From positions 62,001 to 126,000 of the forward strand of contig NZ_JAHFUW010000002.1 of NCBI RefSeq assembly GCF_023264855.1: a DNA stretch of 64,000 nucleotides, in the 5' to 3' direction. Below are positions 23,992 through 30,755 of this stretch, piece by piece (the first letter of the stretch is position 1; each line of letters begins with the position of its first letter). This stretch comes from Herbiconiux sp. Its GTDB lineage: Bacteria; Actinomycetota; Actinomycetes; Actinomycetales; Microbacteriaceae. The translations under genes and the position numbers were made by a program. The notes under the pieces were generated by a model. The model had not been told where the DNA came from. It did no database searches and was given only the letters and a program-made list of their open reading frames with translations.

Positions 23992-24519
23992 TCATCGGCT
24001 CGCCTCTTCGCTCTTCTTCGCGGCGGCCCGATCGGTCTTCACCCCGGCATGGGGATGCACGATCAGCACTGGGCAGTGCGCGTGTGCCGCGATCTCCGCA
24101 CTCACCGAGCCGAGCAGCAGCCCGGCGAAGCCTCCATGGCCCCGACTCCCCGTCACGATCAGATCGGCGGTGTCGCTCTCGTCGATCAGCACGCGTGCGG
24201 CTGATCCCTCGGCGATGGACAGGTGCACACGTTCGGGCTTGCTCTCGCCGAAGACGGCGTCGGCGACATCGTGCACGGTCCGTGCCGCGTCCCGGTCGGG
24301 GTACCAGTCCGGCGGAACCATCGTGTATCGCGAGATGGGGTAGGTCCAGACGCACACCACGTCGAGCTGCGCGTCGAAGGCTTCGGCGATGCTTTCCGCC
24401 TTGCGCAGCGCGGCGATGGATGATTCGGAACCGTCGACGCCGACCACGACGCGAGAGAACTCCCCGAAATCCGGCTGAACGCTTTCAGGGTGAGAGAGTG
24501 TGACAGGTGATTCGCTCAT
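23992..24519 (-). CDS. Universal stress protein, single Usp domain
   Basis: A 175-residue Usp protein. After a 25-residue leader, VVVGVDGSESSIAALRKAE starts the fold. The ATP-binding signature GSRGHGGFAGLLLGSVS matches G-x2-G-x9-G-S in full, so this member should bind ATP, unlike the two double-domain proteins nearby. The protein ends in a Lys/Glu-rich tail (KKSEEASR). It is convergent with the DUF1003 gene (13-nt gap). ATG 24519 is 41.5 nt from the centre of a DosR-like box. A GGGGAG nine nt upstream could also act as ribosome site on a longer transcript. Confidence 0.88.
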   Translation of the reverse strand: MSESPVTLSHPESVQPDFGEFSRVVVGVDGSESSIAALRKAESIAEAFDAQLDVVCVWTYPISRYTMVPPDWYPDRDAARTVHDVADAVFGESKPERVHLSIAEGSAARVLIDESDTADLIVTGSRGHGGFAGLLLGSVSAEIAAHAHCPVLIVHPHAGVKTDRAAAKKSEEASR

Positions 24520-24554
24520 GTGACTAGACTCCCCACGGCCGAACCGGAGGGCGT

Positions 24555-24566
24555 GGACCAAAGTCC
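24555..24566 (-). promoter_or_regulatory. DosR-like box, 41.5 nt before the single-domain Usp start
   Basis: Plus strand GGACCAAAGTCC then ATCCGC. Its centre (24560.5) is exactly 41.5 nt upstream of the ATG at 24519. This is the last box of the island; none was seen to the right of it. Confidence 0.65.
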
Positions 24567-24629
24567 ATCCGCAGAGCCGCGACGCCCGGATCGGGGGCGA
24601 ATCGAAGAGCAGCGACCATCGTCCTCGCT

Positions 24630-27600
24630 CTACGGCCGCCGCCGCGCCGCCTGAGCCCTCGTCGCCCTCGTGAAGACGAGGGAGAGGGTGGCGGCCAGGG
24701 CCGCCGCCACGGCCGAGAGGCCGAGCGGGGCGAACGAGGGTTCGTCGGCGGGCATGTCGATGGTCATCCAGAAGAAGAGGATGACGGCGGCGAGCGCGGT
24801 GGCCGGCGCGAGCCAGCGCACGAGGTCGCGGAACGCGCCTTTCGCGAAGACGCGTGGAATGCGGCGTAGGCCTGCCACGGCTCCGGCGAGGCCCAGCAGC
24901 ACCGCCACACCCGCGAGGGTCAGCACCGAGGCGATCGGGACCGCGGCGCTCAGCCGCGCGGCCTGCAGCGCGCCGTCGTCGGGGCCGACGAAGGTGCCCG
25001 CCGGGAAGTCGAGGCTCGCGCCGAGGTCGTCGACCGTGAGCTCGAAGGGGTAGCCCGAGTCGCCGTCCTCCTTCAGGTCGAGGGCGTAGGTCGTGAACCC
25101 GTCATCCGTGGATTCCGACTCCTCGGAGACGATGGTCGCGCCGGGGCTCGGCTCGTACTCCCCGAAGGGGATGACCGAGGGCGCCCACTCGCGCGGGTGC
25201 TCGGAGGAGTCGGTGTCGAGCGTGATCCAGCCGCCGGCCGTCTGTTCGGCGGCGAGCGCGTCGGGCACCCGCAGCTCGATGGTGAGCGGTGAGGGCGCGG
25301 GATCGTCGCCCCAGGCCGAGTCGTTCTCCCACCCCTCCAGCAACGCCGCCCAGCGCATCCGGTCCACCACGTCGCCGAAGGCGCCCTCGGCCGCCACCAC
25401 GGGCGACGCCAGCGAGTACTCGATCCGCACGTCGTGCGAGCCCTTGAGCACGCGCGGCAGCTGCGTCGTCATGAGGAGAGTGTCGGCATCCGGAGCCGTC
25501 GTGTACGGCACGTCGTCACCGTCGATCGTCACCGCGCTCACCGCGAGACCCAGCGGCTGCCCGTCGAGGCTGTTGCGCCACTGCTGCGCGAACTGCGGAA
25601 CCTGCGAACCCTCCTCCTCGGCGTCGAAGGAGACGGTGAGGGTCTCGGTCACGTCGAGGCGGCCACGCCCTTCGTCGTCGCGCGAGAGCACGGCCACGGC
25701 GTCGAAGGCCTGCACCTTCGTGTACAGGGTGCCCGAGATGTCGCCCCAGTACGACTGGTAGTCGACCGAGCGCTGGAAGGGGTTCGGCAGGGTCGCCACC
25801 GCCACGATCGCACCGGCCACCACCAGCAGCGAGAGCAGCCGGATCAGGATGCGCGGGATCGTCAGGAACGACGGCGTGCGCCACGAGCGCGAAGCGCCCA
25901 CCTCGCCGAGCTCGCCCTCGATCAGGCTCACCACCCGCCGGCCGGCCTCACGCGGCGGCGCGAGCAGCACCGCGTAGGGCAGCAGGCGGTCGCCCGAACG
26001 GGCGCGCTCGAGCAGGCGCGTGCGCTCGGCGTAGACGTCGATGCCGCGCAGGTGCTGCTTGAGCAGCGCGCCCCGGCGGGTGAGCGGCCGCGCCGAGAGG
26101 GCTATCGCGATGATCACGATCGAGATCGCGCTCGACAGCAGCACGAACGCCACCGGCCACCACACCACCGACAGCTTCGCCTGGAACGACAACTGCCGCA
26201 CCAGACCCCACTGCACGATCGTGAGGGCGAGCGGAGCGGCGATGAAGAAGTCGCGCACGAAGCCGCGCGGGATGCGCCGCAGTCCCTCCTGCAGCTGCCG
26301 GCGACGCTCGGGCGCCGTCGCGGCCCGCGTGAGTGCCCGGGGCAGGTCGCCGATCCGGCCGGCGCGCTGCGCGACCTTCGCCGCCGCGATCAGCCTTCCG
26401 CGTCGTTTCTCGCGACTCTTGCCGCCGCCACCACCGCCCTTCTGGGCGTCTTCGAGCGCGGCGGCGAGCTCGGCGGTGCGCTCCCGGCGCAGCACCTGGG
26501 CCGCGAGTCGTGCCGATACGCCCTTCGGGGGGTCGTACTGCGCCACGAACCACGGGCGGCCGCGCGCGTCGCCCCAGGCCACGGCCCGGGCGGCGAGGGC
26601 GAACAGCAGCGTGAGCAGCAGGAGCGCGAGCGGGGCCAGCGGCCCGAAGGTCTGCACCCAGTAGAGGGGTGTCGGCTCGGGCATCACGAAGGTGCCCTGC
26701 TCGAACGACATCGTGAAGCCGGCGTTGGCGTGCGGCGGGATGTTCTGCTCGTTCGTGAAGCGGTAGGAGACGTCATCCGGCGACCCGGTGACCGCCACCG
26801 GTTCGGGATCGAGCCACTCGCCCGTGCCGATGATGAGCCAGGCGAGGCTGCCGCGGGGCTGGCGGACGAGCTGGTCGTCGACGTCCTTCGGGATCGTGAC
26901 CGTGACGTCGAGACCGGCGAGACCCTGCGGCCACGACGGGCCGAACACGTCCCAGCGCAGCAGGTCGACCTCGCGGCCGGTCGCCTCGTCGGTGGACGGG
27001 AAGGCGAGGTCGTGCAGGGTGTACCGCAGCACGATGTCGTGGTCGCCCTGGAGGGCGGTGCCGCCGTCCGCGCCGTCCGCGTTCATCGTCAGCAGCAGCT
27101 GCTCGGCGTCCTCCGAGCGGCTCACCTCGATCGGCTCGCCGTCGAACGTCGCCTCGATGCCGGAGGGGTTCAGCGCGTGCCCCTGGTAGTTGGTGGCGAT
27201 GGCCCGCTGGATGCCCGACTCGTCGTCGCCCTCCGGGAACAGGGCCGTGATCTTCTCCTCGACCTGCACGTCCATCCGCCCCTCGGCAGTGCGCTCGACG
27301 CGGTAGTCGACCGTGAACTGGCGGGCGATCCAGGTGTCGGAGACGCTCGAGGTGGAGTCGGTGATGTCGTCGAGCGTGAGCGGCTTGTTGATCACGGGGC
27401 CGATCAGCAGCACCACACCGGCCAGGGCCACCAACCCCCAGAAGGCACGCAGTCCGAAGCGCAGGCCGGGCCCACCGTGCGAACGCAGCCAGGCCTCGAG
27501 CCCGAGCAGCCAGCGCGAGAGCAGCACCCAGAGCGCGGTGTGCTGCGGCCCCGGGTCGGGGATGCGATCCTCGGGCGGCGTCTGCGGGTCCGGCATCTCT

Positions 27601-27704
27601 TCCGGCTCGTCCTGCTCGTCAGGCCCGTCCAGCTCGTCAGGGTCCTCCGGCCCCGCCGGGTCTCTCGGGTCGACAGGTGTCACGCATCGAGTCTGCCCCA
27701 TCAC
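24630..27704 (-). CDS. Large DUF2207 membrane protein
   Basis: A 1024-residue protein. After an acidic Pro-rich cytoplasmic start (residues 8-50, repeated DPxxPDE), it has a membrane helix near 75-100 and a DUF2207 ectodomain (FTVDYRVERTAEGRMDVQVEEKI). Membrane helices and a Gly/Lys-rich cytoplasmic segment (QKGGGGGGKSREKRRG) come next, then a second similar ectodomain (LDVTETLTVSFDAEEEGS) and C-terminal helices. The layout suggests two copies of the DUF2207 module in one chain, double the usual ~550-650 residues. The function is unknown. No operon partner is seen. Confidence 0.8.
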   Translation of the reverse strand: MMGQTRCVTPVDPRDPAGPEDPDELDGPDEQDEPEEMPDPQTPPEDRIPDPGPQHTALWVLLSRWLLGLEAWLRSHGGPGLRFGLRAFWGLVALAGVVLLIGPVINKPLTLDDITDSTSSVSDTWIARQFTVDYRVERTAEGRMDVQVEEKITALFPEGDDESGIQRAIATNYQGHALNPSGIEATFDGEPIEVSRSEDAEQLLLTMNADGADGGTALQGDHDIVLRYTLHDLAFPSTDEATGREVDLLRWDVFGPSWPQGLAGLDVTVTIPKDVDDQLVRQPRGSLAWLIIGTGEWLDPEPVAVTGSPDDVSYRFTNEQNIPPHANAGFTMSFEQGTFVMPEPTPLYWVQTFGPLAPLALLLLTLLFALAARAVAWGDARGRPWFVAQYDPPKGVSARLAAQVLRRERTAELAAALEDAQKGGGGGGKSREKRRGRLIAAAKVAQRAGRIGDLPRALTRAATAPERRRQLQEGLRRIPRGFVRDFFIAAPLALTIVQWGLVRQLSFQAKLSVVWWPVAFVLLSSAISIVIIAIALSARPLTRRGALLKQHLRGIDVYAERTRLLERARSGDRLLPYAVLLAPPREAGRRVVSLIEGELGEVGASRSWRTPSFLTIPRILIRLLSLLVVAGAIVAVATLPNPFQRSVDYQSYWGDISGTLYTKVQAFDAVAVLSRDDEGRGRLDVTETLTVSFDAEEEGSQVPQFAQQWRNSLDGQPLGLAVSAVTIDGDDVPYTTAPDADTLLMTTQLPRVLKGSHDVRIEYSLASPVVAAEGAFGDVVDRMRWAALLEGWENDSAWGDDPAPSPLTIELRVPDALAAEQTAGGWITLDTDSSEHPREWAPSVIPFGEYEPSPGATIVSEESESTDDGFTTYALDLKEDGDSGYPFELTVDDLGASLDFPAGTFVGPDDGALQAARLSAAVPIASVLTLAGVAVLLGLAGAVAGLRRIPRVFAKGAFRDLVRWLAPATALAAVILFFWMTIDMPADEPSFAPLGLSAVAAALAATLSLVFTRATRAQAARRRP

Positions 27705-27798
27705 GGGACACTCCGCCCCCGGTCACGGCCGCGTGCGCGACACTTGCTACCAGCGACAGAGCGCGTCCGCGACGAAGCGGACGGCGGAGGGGTGGATC

Positions 27799-28509
27799 AT
27801 GGCCGAGCGTCTTCTGGTGACAGGCGGAGCATCCGGGATCGGGCGGGCGATCGCCGAGCACGGCGCCGAGCAGGGCTGGGACGTCGTGGTGATCGACCAG
27901 CACGCCTCCGCAGTGGGGCGCGCCATCACGGCCGACCTCGCCGACACCGCCGACACCGCCCGCGCCCTCGCCGAGGCGCTCGAGGGCGGCCCGATCACGC
28001 GGCTCGTGAACAACGTGGGCGCGGTCTTCCCCGCCTCCCTGCAGGAGCAGACGCTCACGCAGCTCGACCAATCGCACGCGCTCAACCTGCGCTGCGCGGT
28101 GCAGTGCGCGCAGGCGGTCGTGGGCGGGATGACGGATGCGGGGTTCGGGCGCATCGTGAACATGTCCAGCCGCGCGGCTCTCGGCAAGGAACTCCGCACC
28201 GCCTACGCGGCCGCGAAGGCCGGCCTGATTGGGCTCACGCGGGTCTGGGCGCTGGAGCTCGCCCCCGCCGGCATCACCGTGAACGCGATCGGCCCGGGCC
28301 CGATCGCCACCGAGCTCTTTCTTCGGGCCAACCCCGCCGACTCCCCCCGCACGAGGGCGATCGTCGACTCGGTGCCGGTCGGCCGCCTCGGCGAGCCCGC
28401 CGACATCGCGAACGCCGCCGGGTTCTTCCTCGACGCCCGCTCGGGCTTCGTCACCGGCCAGACCCTCTACGTCTGCGGCGGCCTCACGGTCGGCACGAAC
28501 CCGCTCTGA
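27799..28509 (+). CDS. Short-chain dehydrogenase/reductase
   Basis: A 236-residue classical SDR. The cofactor loop is TGGASGIG (8-15), NNVG the stabilising motif, the catalytic triad Ser in NMSSRAAL and Tyr-x3-Lys in AYAAAKAGLIGLTR. The C-terminal GFFLDARSGFVTGQTLYVCGG is the typical FabG-like end. It should oxidise or reduce a hydroxy/keto substrate with NAD(P)H; the substrate is unknown. ATG 27799 follows GGAGGGG, and the upstream in-frame codons belong to a shadow of the DUF2207 gene. A 77-nt palindromic repeat follows the stop codon directly. Confidence 0.88.
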   Translation: MAERLLVTGGASGIGRAIAEHGAEQGWDVVVIDQHASAVGRAITADLADTADTARALAEALEGGPITRLVNNVGAVFPASLQEQTLTQLDQSHALNLRCAVQCAQAVVGGMTDAGFGRIVNMSSRAALGKELRTAYAAAKAGLIGLTRVWALELAPAGITVNAIGPGPIATELFLRANPADSPRTRAIVDSVPVGRLGEPADIANAAGFFLDARSGFVTGQTLYVCGGLTVGTNPL

Positions 28510-28511
28510 GA

Positions 28512-28588
28512 CGGTTCACCCCAGCGACTCTCAACGAGACCTGGTGCATAGTGGCGACGCTTGCTCTGAAACTCGCTGGAGTGAACCG
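28512..28588. repeat. 77-nt palindromic element, copy 1
   Basis: The ends CGGTTCACCCCAGCGA and TCGCTGGAGTGAACCG are inverted repeats (15 of 16). The middle contains GCATAGTG. An element of identical length and ends sits at 49367-49443. No target duplication is visible. Confidence 0.65.
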
Positions 28589-28642
28589 ACAGGGATACCT
28601 CGTCAAGCGGAGCGCGGAACAAGGCCGTGAACAAGCACGGAG

Positions 28643-28687
28643 ATGCAGAACGGGGCGCCCGGATGATCCGGACGCCCCGTTCTGCAT
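28643..28687. terminator. Bidirectional hairpin between convergent genes
   Basis: ATGCAGAACGGGGCG (28643-28657) pairs with CGCCCCGTTCTGCAT (28673-28687), extended by CCGG/CCGG around the loop. It lies between the SDR and GlsB-like genes and would end both transcripts. Confidence 0.7.
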
Positions 28688-28694
28688 GTGACGG

Positions 28695-28958
28695 TCAGGC
28701 CTTGCGGCGACCCACGATGAGGCCGTAGATCAGCAGCACGAGGATGGATCCACCGATGGCGAGCAGCCAGGTCTGGATCGAGAAGAAGTCCTGCAACGGA
28801 GCGTTGAACAGGATGCCGCCGAGGAACCCGCCGAGCAGCGCTCCGACGACGCCGAGCAGCAGCGTGATGAACCAGCCGCCGCCCTGCTTGCCGGGGAGGA
28901 TGAGTTTGGCGATGGCGCCGGCGATCAGGCCGAGCAGGAGGAATCCGAAGAAGCCCAT
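28695..28958 (-). CDS. GlsB/YeaQ/YmgE family stress membrane protein
   Basis: An 87-residue three-helix membrane protein with the family pattern: GLIAGAIAKLILPGKQGGGWFITLLLGVVGALLGGFLGG, glycine zipper-like helices, ending in GRRKA. Members are stress-induced and were once called transglycosylase-associated; the molecular role is not known. The ATG at 28958 has a modest AAAAGAGA upstream; codons further up are non-coding. It is followed upstream by the CsbD-like gene on the same strand, so the two general-stress proteins are neighbours but are separated by ~145 nt. Confidence 0.85.
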   Translation of the reverse strand: MGFFGFLLLGLIAGAIAKLILPGKQGGGWFITLLLGVVGALLGGFLGGILFNAPLQDFFSIQTWLLAIGGSILVLLIYGLIVGRRKA

Positions 28959-29104
28959 GAGTGCGTGTCTCTTTTCGTGAAGGGGGATGGTGCGGGCAGA
29001 AGTGTGGCCGCCACCGTGGGGTGACGGCCACACGACGCTGATGCCCGGCAGGTGAGTGCGAGCGGTCGACGCTCGATGTCGGTGCGGGCGATTGGCGCCC
29101 GGTG

Positions 29105-29278
29105 TCAGTGCTTGAAGGCGTCCTTGACGTTCTCGCCGGCGCTCTTGACGTCGGACTTGGCCTGGTCGGCCTTGCCCTCGGCGACGAGCTCGTCGTTGTC
29201 GGTGACCTTGCCGACGGCCTCCTTGGCCTTACCGGCGAGGTCCTCGGCGGCGTTCTTGATCTTGTCTGCTGCGCTCAT
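29105..29278 (-). CDS. CsbD-family stress protein
   Basis: A 57-residue hydrophilic, highly charged protein: MSAADKIKNAAEDLAGKAKEAVGK then DNDELVAEGKADQAKSDVK, the CsbD repeat pattern. CsbD proteins are induced by general stress in many bacteria; the molecular function is unknown. The ATG at 29278 follows AAGGAG at seven nt. Upstream codons in the same frame lack this pattern and were excluded. Confidence 0.88.
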   Translation of the reverse strand: MSAADKIKNAAEDLAGKAKEAVGKVTDNDELVAEGKADQAKSDVKSAGENVKDAFKH

Positions 29279-29409
29279 GATGAGCTCCTTCCGTGGTGAT
29301 GATCTCTGTCTTACCTCGATCGGGGTGTTCGGGCCAGGTCTGCGGGTCGCTGTGCCATCGAGGTGCTTATGCATGTGAGACGGGGTGAGTCGGTGATTCG
29401 TCACACATT

Positions 29410-29447
29410 CGTATTAAGTTGCACGGTGGTGTGCAAGTTAGTACGAT
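29410..29447. promoter_or_regulatory. TetR operator overlapping a sigma70-type promoter
   Basis: CGTATTAAGTTGCAC (29410-29424) and GTGCAAGTTAGTACG (29431-29445) are inverted arms (13 of 15). They overlap -35 TTGCAC (29419-29424) and, with a 17-nt spacer, -10 TACGAT (29442-29447). The start site would fall at the GTG of the TetR gene, so it is probably autorepressed and leaderless. Confidence 0.65.
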
Positions 29448-29454
29448 GGGGTGC

Positions 29455-30114
29455 GTGACCACAGCCCTTCGAACCGCGCGCCCGGCGCGCAAAGACGCCC
29501 TCGAGAACCGGGAGGCCATCCTCGCTGCGGCGGGCGTGGTGTTCCGCGCCGATCCGGAGGCGTCGCTGGATGCCGTGGCCACGCAGGCGGGCTTGTCCCG
29601 CCGCTCGATCTACGGCCACTTCGCCTCGCGCGACGAGCTGCTGGCCGAACTGCTGGTGCGCGGCGGAGCCCGCATCTCGGCGGCGCTGGCCGGCGTGCAC
29701 GACCCCGATCCGCGCATCCATCTCGCCCTCGTGGGCGCCGCCCTCTGGACCGAGGTGCAGCAGGTGCGCGTGCTCGCCCAGCTGGCCATCCACGGCCCGC
29801 TGGAGAAGACGGTGGCGGATGCGCTCGCCCCGGTGCGCGCTTCGGTGCGCCACGCGGTCGCCGGCGGCATCGCGGCCGGCTTCTTCCGCGCCGACGTGCC
29901 CGAGCCGAGCCTCGCCCGCCTGATCGAGGATGCCGCCATCGCGGTGCTCGACGAGGCCGTGCGCTCCGAGCTCTCCGAAGCCGAGGGCCGCCGCCTGGTG
30001 ATGGCCGTGGGCCTCTCCGTGGCCGGTCTCTCCTGGCAGGACGCCGCCGCCGTCATCGACGCCCTCCCCGCCGATCCGCCCCAGCGCCCCACGAACGACA
30101 AGGACCCCCGATGA
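29455..30114 (+). CDS. TetR-family regulator of the YhgE-type system
   Basis: A 219-residue repressor. The N-terminal helix-turn-helix reads REAILAAAGVVFRADPEASLDAVATQAGLSRRSIYGHFASRDELLAELL, followed by a ligand-binding helical domain. GTG 29455 was chosen because it coincides with the start site implied by the -35/-10 pair; ATG 29446 also lies in frame but inside the -10. The stop overlaps the following gene by 4 nt. It most likely represses its own operon with the ATPase-like and YhgE-type genes. Confidence 0.85.
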   Translation: MTTALRTARPARKDALENREAILAAAGVVFRADPEASLDAVATQAGLSRRSIYGHFASRDELLAELLVRGGARISAALAGVHDPDPRIHLALVGAALWTEVQQVRVLAQLAIHGPLEKTVADALAPVRASVRHAVAGGIAAGFFRADVPEPSLARLIEDAAIAVLDEAVRSELSEAEGRRLVMAVGLSVAGLSWQDAAAVIDALPADPPQRPTNDKDPR

Positions 30115-30755
30115 GAATCGTCGCCACGAACATCGCCAAGGGCCACGACGGCATCCCGCTCCCCGACACCACCGTCTCGTACGAGACAGGCCGGGTCACC
30201 GTCGTCGAGGCCGAGGTGGGCGACCGCCCGGTCGTGCTGGCCCTCATCCTGAGCGGCCGGATGCGCCCCGACGCCGGCACCATCACCCTCGACGGCGCCG
30301 ACGACCCCACCCTCCTCCGCGAGCGCGTCGCGCTCGTCGACGCCCCCGAGGTGAGCGCCCCCGCCGCCGACCTCCCCCTCACCACGGTCATCCGCGAAGA
30401 GCTGCTCTACGCCGGCCGCTCCACCTCCCGCGCCACCATCGCCCAGACCCTCGCCGACGCCGGCGCCACCGCCTACGCCAAGGCCCGCATCGACGACGTC
30501 CCGCCGACCATCCGCCTCCGCCTCCTCGCCGAGCTCGCCTCGTTCCGCCGCGGTGTCGAGGCCCTCGTCATCACCTCCCCCGACCGCCACGGCGGCGACC
30601 CCCGAGACTGGCTCGCGGTCGCCACCGACCTAGCCGCCCGCGACTTCGCCGTGGCCGTGGTCTGCGGTGCCCCCTCCGCCGAGATCGTCCGCCCCCTCCT
30701 GCCCGAAATCACCCCCGCCGACACCGAAGACACCCCTGAGGAGCCCTCGAAGTGA
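30111..30755 (+). CDS. Degenerate ABC-ATPase-like protein
   Basis: A 214-residue protein shaped like an ABC transporter ATPase domain (VVLALILSGRMRPDAGTITLDGAD, PLTTVIREELLYAG, FAVAVVCGAPS) without a P-loop: the GxxGxGKS stretch reads ALILSGRM. No Walker B acidic pair or signature is clear. It lies between the TetR gene and the YhgE/Pip-type membrane gene with 4-nt overlaps on both sides. It could be a non-catalytic partner of that membrane protein. ATP use is doubtful. Confidence 0.6.
   Translation: MRIVATNIAKGHDGIPLPDTTVSYETGRVTVVEAEVGDRPVVLALILSGRMRPDAGTITLDGADDPTLLRERVALVDAPEVSAPAADLPLTTVIREELLYAGRSTSRATIAQTLADAGATAYAKARIDDVPPTIRLRLLAELASFRRGVEALVITSPDRHGGDPRDWLAVATDLAARDFAVAVVCGAPSAEIVRPLLPEITPADTEDTPEEPSK

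Noticed and set aside
24631-24652. A ~20-nt stretch (TACGGCCGCCGCCGCGCCGC) shared with 6026-6045
   Set aside because: It is very GC-rich low-complexity sequence near two gene ends and easily arises by chance; no larger repeat surrounds it.
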